From Morinoia aosen (lineage: Eukaryota; Arthropoda; Malacostraca; Amphipoda; Talitridae), in contig CM059562.1 in assembly GCA_030386875.1 (NCBI GenBank), forward strand, positions 64,168,201 through 64,232,200: a stretch of DNA of 64,000 nt. The letters run 5' to 3'. Positions 1 to 12,257 of the stretch are shown piece after piece. The notes below the pieces were generated by a model. The model did not search any database, was not told where the DNA came from, and saw nothing but the letters and a program-made list of their open reading frames with translations. Numbering within the stretch: position 1 is the first letter of the stretch; each line of letters starts with the position of its first letter. Both the position numbers and the translations under genes were made by a program.

Positions 1-3000
1 ATCCTGCCCAGCTCCCTCATCCTGCCCAGCTCCCTCATCCTGCCCAGTTCCCTTATCCTACCCAGCTCCCTCATCCTGCCCAGTTCCCTTATCCTACACA
101 GCTCCCTCATCCTGCCCAGCTCCCTCATCCTGCCCAGTTCCCTCATCCTGCCCAGCTCACTCATCCTGCCCAGCTCCCTCATCCTGCCCAGCTCCCTCAT
201 CCTGCCCAGCTCCCTCATCCCGCCCAGCTCCCTCATCCTGCCCAGCTCCCTCATCCTCCCAAGCTCCCTCATCCTGCCCAGCTCCCTCATTCTGCCCAAC
301 TCCCTCATCCTGCCCAGCTCCCTCATTCTGCCCAGCTCCCTCATCCTGCCCAGCTCCCTCATCCTGCCCAGCTCTCTCATCCTGCCCAGCTCCCTCATTC
401 TGCCCAGCTCCCTCATCCTGCCCAGCTCCCTCATCCTGCCCAGCTCCCTCATTCTGCCCAGCTCCCTCATCCTGCCCAGCTCCCTCATTCTGCCCAGCTC
501 ACTCATCCTGCCCAGCTCCCTCATTCTGCCCAGCTCCCTCATCCTGCCCAGCTCCCTCATTCTGCCCAGCTCCCTCATTCTGCCCAGCTCCCTCATCCTG
601 CCCAGCTCCCTCATTCTGCCCAGCTCCCTCATCCTGCCCAGCTCCCTCATCCTACCAAGTTACCTCATCCCCCGAAGCTCCCTCACCTTGCCCAGCTCTC
701 TCATCCTGCCCAGCTCCCTCATTCTGCCCAGCTCCCTCATCCTGCCCAGCTCCCTCATTCTGCCCAGCTCCCTCATCCTGCCCAGTTCCCTCATCCTACC
801 AAGTTACCTCATCCCCCGAAGCTCCTTCACCTTGCCCAGCTCCCTCATCCTGCCCAGCTCCCTCATCCTGCCCAGCTCCCTCATCCTGCCCAGTTCCCTT
901 ATCCTACCCAGCTCCCTCATCCTGCCCAGCTCCCTCATCCTGCCCAGCTCCCTCATCCTGCCCAGCTCCCTCATCCTGCCCAGTTCCCTTATCCTGCCCA
1001 GCTCCCTCATCCTACCCAACTCCCTCATCCTGCCCATCTCCCTCATCCTGCCCAGCTCCCTCATCCTGCCCAGCTCCCTCATCCTGCCCAGTTCCCTTAT
1101 CCTACCCAGCTCCCTCATCCTGCCCAGTTCCCTTATCCTACACAGCTCCCTCATCCTGCCCAGCTCCCTCATCCTGCCCAGTTCCCTTATCCTGCCCAGC
1201 TCCCTCATCCTACCCAACTCCCTCATCCTGCCCATCTCCCTCATCCTGCCCAGCTCCCTCATCCTGCCCAGCTCCCTCATCCTGCCCAGTTCCCTTATCC
1301 TACCCAGCTCCCTCATCCTGCCCAGTTCCCTTATCCTACACAGCTCCCTCATCCTGCCCAGCTCCCTCATCCTGCCCAGTTCCCTGATCCTGCTAGCTCC
1401 CTCATCCTACCAAGTTACCTCATCCCCCGAAGCTCCCTCACCTTGCCCAGCTCTCTCATCCTGCCCAGTTCCCTGATCCTGCTAGCTCCCTCATCCTACC
1501 AAGTTACCTCATCCCCCGAAGCTCCCTCACCTTGCCCAGCTCCCTCATCCTGCCCAGCTCCCTCATCCTGCCCAGCTCCCTCATTCTGCCCAGCTCCCTC
1601 ATCCTGCCCAGCTCCCTCATTCTGCCCAGCTCCCTCATCCTGCCCAGTTCCCTCATCCTACCAAGTTACCTCATCCCCCGAAGCTCCCTCACCTTGCCCA
1701 GCTCTCTCATCCTGCCCAGCTCCCTCATCCTACCAAGTTACCTCATCCCCCGAAGCTCCCTCACCTTGCCCAGCTCCCTCATCCTGCCCAGCTCCCTCAT
1801 CCTGCCCAGCTCCCTCATTCTGCCCAGCTCCCTCATCCTGCCCAGCTCCCTCATTCTGCCAGGCTCCCTCATCCTGCTAGCTCCCTCATCCTACCAAGTT
1901 ACCTCATCCCCCGAAGCTCCCTCACCTTGCCCAGCTCCCTCATCCTGCCCAGCTCCCTCATCCTGCCCAGCTCCCTCATTCTGCCCAGCTCCCTCATCCT
2001 GCCCAGCTCCCTCATCCTGCCCAGCTCCCTCATTCTGCCCAGCTCCCTCATCCTGCCCAGCTCCCTCATTCTGCCCAGCTCCCTCATTCTGCCCAGCTCC
2101 CTCATCCTGCCCAGCTCCCTCATTCTGCCCAGCTCCCTCATCCTGCCCAGCTCCCTCATTCTGCCCAGCTCCCTCATCCTGCCCAGTTCCCTCATCCTAC
2201 CAAGTTACCTCATCCCCCGAAGCTCCCTCACCTTGCCCAGCTCTCTCATCCTGCCCAGCTCCCTCATCCTACCAAGTTACCTCATCCTTCGAAGCTCCCT
2301 CACCTTGCCCAGCTCCCTCATCCTGCCCAGCTCCCTCATCCTGCCCAGCTCCCTCATTCTGCCCAGCTCCCTCATCCTGCCCAGCTCCCTCATTCTGCCC
2401 AGCTCCCTCATCCTGCCCGGCTCCCTCATCCTACCAAGTTACCTCATCCCCCGAAGCTCCCTCACCTTGCCCAGCTCCCTAATCCTGCCCACCTCCCTCA
2501 TCCTGCCCAGCTCCCTCATCCTGCCCAGCTCCCTCATCCTGCCCAGCTCCCTCATCCTACCAAGTTACCTCATCCCCCGAAGCTCCCTCACCTTGCCCAG
2601 CTCCCTCATCCTACCAAGTTACCTCATCCCCCGAAGCTCCCTCACCTTGCCCAGCTCTCTCATCCTGCTAGCTCCCTCATCCTACCAAGTTACCTCATCC
2701 CCCGAAGCTCCCTCACCTTGCATAGCTCTCTCATCCTGCTAGCTTCCTCATCCTACCAAGTTACCTCATCCTCCGAAGCTCCCTCACCTTGCCCAGCTCC
2801 CTCATCCTGCCCAGCTCTCTCATCCTACCAAGTTACCTCATCCCCCGAAGCTCCCTCACCTTGCCCAGCTCCCTCACCTTGCCCAGCTCCCTCACCTTGC
2901 CCAGCTCTCTCATCCTGCTAGCTCCCTCATCCTACCAAGTTACCTCATCCCCCGAAGCTCCCTCACCTTGCCCAGCTCCCTCACCTTGCCCAGCTCCCTC

Positions 3001-3399
3001 ACCTTGCCCAGCTCCCTCATCCTACCCAGCTCCCTCATCCTACCAAGTTACCTCATCCCCCGAAGCTCCCTCACCTTGCCCAGCTCCCTCATCCTGCCCA
3101 GCTCTCTCATCCTACCAAGTTACCTCATCCCCCGAAGCTCCCTCACCTTGCCCAGCTCCCTCACCTTGCCCAGCTCCCTCACCTTGCCCAGCTCTCTCAT
3201 CCTGCTAGCTCCCTCATCCTACCAAGTTACCTCATCCCCCGAAGCTCCCTCACCTTGCCCAGCTCCCTCACCTTGCCCAGCTCCCTCACCTTGCCCAGCT
3301 CTCTCATCCTGCTAGCTCCCTCATCCTACCAAGTTACCTCATCCCCCGAAGCTCCCTCACCTTGCCCAGCTCCCTCACCTTGCGCAGCTCCCTCACCTT

Positions 3400-5160
3400 G
3401 CCCAGCTCCCTCATCCTACCCAGCTCCCTCATCCTACCAAGTTACCTCATCCCCCGAAGCTCCCTCACCTTGCCCAGCTCCCTCATCCTACCCAGCTCCC
3501 TCATCCTACCAAGTTACCTCATCCCCCGAAGCTTTCTCACCTTGCCCAGCTCCCTCATCCTACCCAGCTCCCTCATCCTACCAAGTTACCTCATCCCCCG
3601 AAGCTCCCTCACCTTGCCCAGCTCCCTCACCTTGCCCAGCTCCCTCACCTTGCCCAGCTCCCTCATCCTACCCAGCTCCCTCATCCTACCAAGTTACCTC
3701 ATCCCCCGAAGCTCCCTCACCTTGCCCAGCTCCCTCATCCTACCCAGCTCCCTCATCCTACCAAGTTACCTCATCCCCCGAAGCTCCCTCACCTTGCCCA
3801 GCTCCCTCATCCTACCCAGCTCCCTCATCCTACCAAGTTACCTCATCCCCCGAAGCTCCCTCACCTTGCCCAGCTCCCTCATCCTGCCCAGCTCCCTCAT
3901 CCTACCAAGTTACCTCATCCCCCGAAGCTCCCTCACCTTGCCCAGCTCCCTCATCCTACCCAGCTCCCTCATCCTACCAAGTTACCTCATCCCCCGAAGC
4001 TCCCTCACCTTGCCCAGCTCCCTCACCTTGCCCAGCTCCCTCACCTTGCCCAGCTCCCTCATCCTACCCAGCTCCCTCATCCTACCAAGTTACCTCATCC
4101 CCCGAAGCTTCCTCACCTTGCCCAGCTCCCTCATCCTACCCAGCTCCCTCATCCTACCAAGTTACCTCATCCCCCGAAGCTCCCTCACCTTGCCCAGCTC
4201 CCTCATCCTACCCAGCTCCCTCATCCTACCAAGTTACCTCATCCCCCGAAGCTCCCTCACCTTGCCCAGCTCCTTCATCCTGCCCAGCTCCCTCATCCTA
4301 CCAAGTTACCTCATCCCCCGAAGCTCCCTCACCTTGCCCAGCTCCCTCACCTTGCCCAGCTCCCTCACCTTGCCCAGCTCCCTCACCTTGCCCAGCTCCC
4401 TCACCTTGCCCAGCTCCCTCACCTTGCCCAGCTCCCTCACCTTGCCCAGCTCCCTCACCTTGCCCAGCTCCCTCACCTTGCCCAGCTCCCTCACCTTGCC
4501 CAGCTCCCTCACCTTGCCCAGCTCCCTCACCTTGCCCAGCTCCCTCACCTTGCCCAGCTCCCTCACCTTGCCCAGCTCCCTCACCTTGCCCAGCTCCCTC
4601 ACCTTGCCCAGCTCCCTCACCTTGCCCAGCTCCCTCACCTTGCCCAGCTCCCTCACCTTGCCCAGCTCCCTCACCTTGCCCAGCTCCCTCACCTTGCCCA
4701 GCTCCCTCATCCTTCCCAGCTCCCTCATCCTACCAAGTTACCTCATCCCCCGAAGCTCCCTCACCTTGCCCAGCTCCCTCACCTTGCCCAGCTCCCTCAT
4801 CCTACCAAGTTACCTCATCCCCCGAAGCTCCCTCACCTTGCCCAGCTCCCTCACCTTGCCCAGCTCCCTCATCCTACCCAGCTCCCTCATCCTACCAAGT
4901 TACCTCATCCCCCGAAGCTCCTTCACCTTGCCCAGCTCCCTCATCCTGCCCAGCTCCCTCATCCTACCAAGTTACCTCATCCCCCGAAGCTCCTTCACCT
5001 TGCCCAGCTCTCTCTCATCCTGCCCAGCTCCCTCATCCTACCAAGTTACCTCATCCCCCGAAGCTCCTTCACCTTGCCCAGCTCTCTCTCATCCTGCCCA
5101 GCTCCCTCATCCTACCAAGTTACCTCATCCCCCGAAGCTCCTTCACCTTGCCCAGCTCCC
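3400..5160. repeat. 72-bp higher-order repeat inside the 18-bp array
   Basis: In this part the monomers recur in a fixed order: a CATCCTACCAAG unit, a TTACCTCATCCCCCGAAG unit, a CACCTTGCCCAG unit and a CATCCTACCCAG unit, which together make 4 x 18 = 72 bp. Extra CACCTTG units are inserted in places. The left part of the array, 1-1370, is mostly single-monomer tandem without this order. The right part has therefore been expanded more recently in multi-monomer blocks; that timing is inference. Confidence 0.85.
4324..4701. repeat. Run of 21 identical 18-bp monomers
   Basis: The unit CTCCCTCACCTTGCCCAG repeats 21 times (378 bp) without a visible substitution, then gives way to CATCCTTCCCAG at 4702. 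Neighbouring parts of the array mix variants, so this is the youngest expansion in view, or it has been kept uniform by gene conversion. An assembly collapse or expansion is also possible, because short reads cannot span it. Confidence 0.9.
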
Positions 5161-5167
5161 TCATCCT

Positions 5168-8100
5168 GACGTTCTAGCGATGCGAATGGACTCGTAAAAT
5201 TCAACCCTGCGAAAGAAAAAACGAGTTTTGGCGCAGTCACGAACGAGAAGGAAAACAAACGAAGTGACCTTATTCTGATTTTCATAAACATGAATGTAGT
5301 TGTATTCATTGCAAAGGTTCCCGCTTGAAAAACGATTTCATTTAAGGGACAAAAGTAAGTCATTTAAGTTCGGCACTGAATATTTAAAAAACTTTCTTTT
5401 ATCGAGAAGTACAACATTACTTTGTATGCATAATTTTTTTCTTCTTGAATCCATTTAAAAAACGATGTACATAAGTCTTAATGATAATAGGCAAGACATG
5501 AGGGACACATAAAAATAACTTTAACGGATAAATGCAGCTCAATTTACTGGCTTACAATTCGCCGAATATTTTTTAAGGTTTGTAACTGCCGATAATGCAT
5601 AAACGACTCACAATCGAAGTAAATGATACAATAATAAAATACTATGGAGTATGTGAAATCATTTTTGAGGAGCCTTTCCGGCTTTATTTTTTGAGATGAA
5701 TAATCCGGAAATCACGAGAGACCTCAACGCATCTTAAGTAGTGATCCAGCAAAATCTTCAATGACTCGCAAAATTTTTCTGTCGATCGACAAATTCTCCA
5801 CAAATCTCAGCCGCTCGATAAATTCACTGCGTTCCACGCATTAAGCATGCAATTCCAAATGCAATCCTACAGAAGCTTTCTTTGGAATATATAATTAATA
5901 TTAATGAAACGTCGCATGAATCTCAGATATCAATCACGCGAGAATGGAGTTCATCGTTATGGTTGTCCAAAATTATTACAATTGTTCATTGTTAGAGAGA
6001 CCAGGGTACCAATATTTAATTAGTGACAGTATATCACCAGTAACTTCTTCACTCCAGAACACAATGGACTTGGCCATATTTGATCGTGATGGCAGAATAG
6101 AAAGTGTTTCCATCATTTACTCAGTCACCGCACGAGGTCGATTGGCTCACAACGTTGCTCGCTTGAGTCGATGTTGGTAAGGCTAGAAAAGAAGATGCGA
6201 GCGTCCCAAAAAAGCGATTGAGACATTCGAGGCTTTACGATATACGCGCTTGGACGTCACACCGACTGTGGTACTACAGGGAACGTAAAAAGTTACTGTT
6301 AGCACGACTAATGTTTATGAAAGACACAAAAATGCTTGGCAATTTTGCTCAGTGAGAGTAAACAAAAGGCAAAACAATTGACACGAGATAATTTGAACAG
6401 TTTCACTGAACAGCTTTTTGCGCAAGTAATTTAGTGCGGTGTGAGAGTCGTAGGACACAGCTGCTCATTGATTTTATTCCCAATAAACTCGCAACATATC
6501 ATCATTTGGGCCACAATCATGCATAAAATCATGCAAGAGTCTTGTTTTATTATCAAACAAAGTTTAAAAGCGTTAGATTCTGTTTGTTTTTAGTGTGAAA
6601 TTGAGGTGAGAGAGATATTATTGAACGCACATTATAAGACGATATCAATCGAGCTCACATGTATTAGTGTAAACAAATTTCTCCTCATGTGTGTATTCAG
6701 AAAAAGAATGGTAATTTATTCGACCTTACGACCAAATTCGAAGATATACGCATGTATTTTGAAATTGATATTTGATCTCTGAGGATTTCTTCTCGAGCCA
6801 TGTTCAGAGGACATGCTGTTAAGGTTTCCTTCGGATGTAGTTGAGCTGCTTTTTATACCGACTGCATATAGAAAGCCTTTATTTGAGTTAAAAATCTGTC
6901 ATCTGGGCTTCAGACTTACGATTTAAACGAACGCTTTCATTATGTTATTGTTTTGATTGAGATTTATGATTTAGAGTTCCGTATGATATAGAAGAACTCT
7001 TAAGAAGATGAATCATAGGGAGAAAGTTCAACATTGTTTTTATAAAAGTACATGTGATTGATGATTTTTTAGTTACTTGAAGAACGAAATTAAATATTTT
7101 TTAAATTAATATGATCTAAAAATGGACAGCCATTTTTTTTAAATGGTTACATAGTTATTAATTATTTAGATATTTTCAGCTTGCATGAGAAATTATTAGG
7201 GAAATTTTAGGACGAAAAACAGAAATAACATATTGAACATAGTGTTCATCGATACCCAACGTTTCCTGTCCTTCCAACTCTATTCAGCCACAAATGAAAA
7301 TTTTTCTGTTCAAAATGTTTGACTTGTTTGTGAGTCACCCTTAGAAAGATTCCCGACCAACACCGTCAGCATCACTTTGCAGAAAGTAATACCAAAGCTA
7401 AGATTTTAATTAAACGTAGAAGCAGGCGAGATGGCTGAGAAAAATTACCGACGAATCTGTTGGGTTTCGTTTTCCGATGCACTATCAGCGCGCACGAGGT
7501 GATTCCTTGCTCGCTCGTTTCAACCTAGATAAGTGCAAAAGACCGGGTATTATAACACCTCGGTTTTATCAAAGTGGTTCAGCACAAAGGGTCTTCTCTT
7601 TAATTCCGGCACTGATGCGGCGTGAGGTGTGGAAGAGGTGCTATTCCCAGCTATTGCTCTATTATTACGTGTCGGATACCTCGCCTGATAAAGTCGAATA
7701 TCAATAACGCAGGCGCCAGGAAACTACGTCCCAAGCGCTGACTCTCCTCCACACTTTCGCCCATCTTTCCAACATTAAGGATTATTTTTTCTTATACACG
7801 CGTCACGATCAACAAAATGCGAACCCGTTGTTCATAGGATTCGTGTTCGAGATCTCTTGGTGGTACGAGAAGTAATGCCATTGAGGGGCTGGGCCATGTA
7901 GAAATAAAATATTCGGTCGTTCGTTGGTAAAAAAAATGGAACTCAAAGCCAGGACAGCCATTTCACCTTGGTAACAGAATCATTTTGTATTTCTAGGAGA
8001 AATTCCTGAACGTGAAGCGATGTGAATTTATTGAAAAAATAGGTTTTAGGACGGATGTTTCGGTGAGCATCGCTGCGAGTGACACCTGTGAAAGGTAAGT

Positions 8101-11100
8101 GTCAGTTGAAGTGTCAGTCGGTCACGCATCACTACCTACCGTGGCACTTGGCCGAGCCTCTTTCTCGCTTGAGCCGACACGGCTTTCTCGAAATCGCTGA
8201 TGGGTGGGTAAAGGTCCCGCACTACTCAGACGCAGTCAGAAACAATACTCAGCCCAATCGTGACCGATTCCCCGCACTAAATTGAGAAAATTTATCACTG
8301 CTTCCTTGAAGCATAAAATTCTCGCGCACGTCCAAAAGATTAAGCAAAAACAATTGTTCTGACTTTGGAACTAAATATGAAGTACTACATTGGTTTTGTT
8401 ATTTTATTGCACAACCTGAACGCGAAGTTTTTCGCACGATAGTACATTTTTTCTTCATTTTATTGACCTTCTATCACGAGTTCTTGAAATTGACTTGCTG
8501 AGCTCATCCTAACGTTCAAGAACTCAAATTCGGATCAAAACTCTTTCTATTTTACGGCCCTCGAACGCCTGAAAGCATTCACTTATTAGGAGTGGAAGAC
8601 TAGTTTACAATCATGAATATTATAAGCATTCACGAACGTGCTACGAAAACCCCTCAACCTGAAAACTTTTCGAAATCACCTTCCCAGCCTTCGACTCAAT
8701 ATTTCTTCCTCGTGAGAGCGAGTGTCGGCCAGTCGCGGGACACTTGTTTGTCTGCTCGGCCATAAATGCTAATTACATCCTCGCCTATTTTCGACCATGA
8801 AATCGATTTCTTGAGTAACTTGTTCTCTTGTTTACTGGAAACGTGATTTCATTAGATTGTGTTCTCCAGTTCAATAGTTACGTGACAAATAGTAGAGACT
8901 TCGTCCGTCTTAACATCCAAGAAAGAGGATATTTACATTCACTCTCGTCATGAACTTGAAAAGGAACTGCCAGTTTGTTGGGTTGTTTAGGAAGGAGTTT
9001 TTCAGTCACTCATTACAACGAAAGAAGGTTTCCTGGAGGCTGAGGAAACGATGATTCTGCGGAGTCATTTTCAGCGTTTGAATATTTCTAGTTATAAAGG
9101 CGTTAAACGCTCATTCCGTCAGTGAGAAATTACAATTATTTTTGCAGGTTTTTTACTCACGGGCCCAACTCACGTTTTATTACTCACGTGGTAATGACAA
9201 AACGTGTCCAAATAAGTAAAGCAAAAGCGATCATATACGATGTCATAGCCTTCATCAGCGCCCCCGTATGAAATTCAGTCTAATATATGTGTACTTCATT
9301 TACGTAATTTGCCCCCGCAAACGCACGTTAATTTTCTATAGATGCTAACTTCTGCCTATGTTTGATGAAAAATGCCAATCAAATTAAGACGAGAAAGAAA
9401 AAACGAATTCTTGTACTCGTGGGAAATTAGGGCAAAAATATCCACAGATTTGGGACTAAAAAATGAGTAAAAAACACGAGAAATAACCTGCATTGGAAAA
9501 TATTTCTCTGTAGAACAAATTTTTCATTGCATTTCATATTCTATCTTTCAAGAAGCGATAAAAGCTATCGTTACGAAATTGTTTAATTTTCTGAACAAAA
9601 TTTATATCAAATTCATGTTCAACCTCTCCTCTTAATACATGTCAATATGAGGGGACTCCCATAATGTTGCAGTTCTTGAAGCCGGCGGCAATTAGGGAAG
9701 AACTTGAAAGGAAATAAGAATGAAACGAGAGACAGCAATGTTAAACGTCGAAACTCATCTTCCATATTTTGGTCAACGTAGCTGTAAGGCCGAGCATAAC
9801 AGCTCGGCATCATTTGGAAATATCGAACTCCTTTATATGCAATAACACTTCTATCTAACGTGATGATATTAATATGTCATGTGGTGTTCCTTGATTGGAA
9901 GACCATGTGTCCAATCATAATTTGTATTTCGAATCTGTCGCTCGGTAAATCATGTTGGATGTACTGCCAAAACTTTTGTAGATAAATTTGGCTGTGGGTC
10001 ATTACCATCTCTGAAAACTGGATCAAATGATATACGCGGAGTAATGAAGGGTCAATGATTGATACATATGGCAACAATGTGTCAGATTTTTCAATTCACA
10101 AAGTGCCTAAAAATATTAACATCAGTCAATTAGAGGGCATGATGCTGAATGGAAGAACTATTCGTATTTAACTCAGTGCGCATGATTTGGCTTCCGTGTT
10201 AAAGGAAGGACAATTTGAACACTGTCTTGAATCGATATCTTGCTTTAAAATTGTTTACAATAAGTATTTTTTCAAAAGCTCCATTTGTTTTCATCATAGC
10301 CATTAAAAGAGGGGGTCAAAGACTACGATCAGAGTTGCAACAGTTAACAGGATTCAGTTAAAACTTCACATGTAAAAGCAGGTTAGCTTCAGAACCGCAT
10401 TGCTTTTTTATTTAGGCTTCAAAAAATTTATTTTCTTGTCTTGGAAACATCAGAAGAGACATTTTCTAAGCCCCGTTTCTGTCAAATTGTACGTATTCAC
10501 CGAAGCACTGCCTACAGTGAAAATGTTCGGGCCTGCAACTGCATTCTTCTTTTAGCGATTTCTGTCCAACATTTTATACGAGCACACTAGTAACTGTCAA
10601 CGTTCACTCTGTCCTTGACAAAAAATAAAACAATTTTCGTCCTTCTGTACAAATCTGTTCCATATCAACACTTCTGTTGCTTCTGGGCGCTGGTAATGGA
10701 GACGTCGGTGAACTGACACAACTGTTCTTTGAACGATTCACGTAAAACCTCTCATTAAGGGTACTCCAAGCCGTGCAAATACAGCAATACTGTAACAAAT
10801 GTTCGTCGCATTAAATGTTACCACCACTAACGTATGCTAAACAATTGTGAATAAAAAGTAAATCTTTGTACTTGAACTTAAAAATCATGGGAAAATTTGC
10901 AACTCACGATACACGTAAGGTAACCGACGTATATATTAACCCACATAATACTCCTCACGAGATGAAATTTTAACTTAATACTCTAATTCATTGGGTAAAA
11001 ACATTTAGGCGCATAACGGAGAGCAGCTGCCATTCAATACCTGTTGTGAGAGTGCGCTCTTTAATATGCGGCATTCTGCGTACATGGACACTGAAGCTAA

Positions 11101-12257
11101 AAAAAAATTTTAGCGCAGAGCCCCGTGTGTTACTCTAGATATTTCGGTCCGCTACATTTGAAAGTATTTAATTTTAGCTGATAATTTTTTCAATGTACTA
11201 TTCATAAGGGGGATCGTAATATTAAAATTTTTATTATTAGCACAAGTTAGTTGCATTTTAATCGCTCATCATAACTGTAAGTTCATGTGCGACTTAAAAC
11301 ATAAAAGAATCTGTCAAAGCCAAAGGGAGACAAAAAATCAAATGCTGCCTAATCGAGTTCAAAGACAGGAGCTACTCTAAGAATCTTAAACAGAAGCCTA
11401 TGCGGGCACCGGCCATTACTTGCTCCGATTTATCGAACCCGTAAATAGAGAGGCAGACGTGCTGAAAGCCAGCAAATTAGACTGAGCATCTGAGAAGACT
11501 GGACTCCAGAGCACCGGGACGACCGATACAGAAAAGCTGTCCCCGCAGCCGCAGCAGCGGAGGAAAAGTTGCTAGAGCTCTCTTTATGGGCCGCTTAGCC
11601 GTAAATTGGGTGATAGTGATGTTAATGCTTTTATAAACAATGAAGCTTTATTGACCTGCTGAGTCTACCGCTCGCAGTTTGATAGTTTTAGTGTGAAGTT
11701 ATGGTCCACAACGGTCTCATAAATCTAGAGCAAAACTATTCTTGGATTACGCAGATGTGTTATATCACAATCCAAAAATAAATAAAAAACATGTCAAATT
11801 AAAATGTCCTGTGTCTCGTGAGTGAACGCACCTTTAATTTAAATCGTATGAGGAATTTATCTTACTGTGCTATTAATTTACCTCGACTATCTGAAGTCAT
11901 GAGCACATCATTCTTAAATGATTATGAGCGTTCTTCTTCGTAAGATTAAATTAGGAATCCATAAAGCAAGTCAGCATGAAGATGAACTGAACTAAGATAT
12001 TAGTTTTCGTAACTCCTTATATTGAAGGGTAACCATTCAGGTCTATTAAATACAGAAGTGAATGTGAAAGAAAGTGCGAACTTCTAGTTTTAGTCCACTT
12101 TCATTTAAATATAATGAAAAACACGTAAGAGATTGACATTCGTTTTTCATTAGGAAATAACGCCACACTTTTTCATTGAACCACTTGACCACATAACAGA
12201 AACGCTCTTAAAAAGAGCAAGAGCATTCATTGAAAATTGGCAGCTATGAATTGTATC
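5168..12257. other. AT-rich stretch, no recognisable gene
   Basis: About 7.1 kb of mostly AT-rich, apparently single-copy sequence. All frames are closed often and the short ORFs (about 60-80 codons) resemble no family I recognise. Two GC-richer islands stand out. One is near 8050-8280, with a strong donor at 8095. The other is near 11390-11640, with a frame open for about 50 codons without an ATG. I see no repeat array, no RNA gene and no clear promoter. Confidence 0.6.
8050..8094 (+). other. Candidate 45-bp exon with strong splice donor
   Basis: A near-consensus donor, AAAG|GTAAGT, lies at 8094/8095. Upstream, TTTTAG ends at 8049 and could be the acceptor, although its pyrimidine tract is weak. 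One frame is open throughout, giving TDVSVSIAASDTCE plus a split codon. I recognise no protein. The donor is the only strong element, so this could be chance. Confidence 0.15.

Larger units (their letters stand above)
1..5167. repeat. 18-bp C/T-rich minisatellite array, cut by the left window edge
   Basis: The whole segment is built from 18-bp monomers of the form CTCCCTCATCCTGCCCAG. Variants include ATTCTG and ACCTTG, and a paired form has CTACCAAG followed by TTACCTCATCCCCCGAAG. The 18-bp unit has no stop in several frames, so it yields long artefactual ORFs on both strands: an LPSSLI-type hexapeptide on plus and MRELGR on minus. Monomers of 17 bp (CTGCTAG replacing CTGCCCAG) and 20 bp (an extra CT near 5009 and 5087) shift the frame without consequence, which argues against coding constraint. 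The array stops sharply at about 5167 (CATCCTGACG) and continues past the left edge. Confidence 0.97.

Noticed and set aside
3255..5177. 640- and 611-codon ORFs as proline/serine- or leucine-rich proteins
   Set aside because: Both are readings of the 18-bp satellite in different frames. The opposite strand is open too, and monomers with frame-changing lengths are tolerated.
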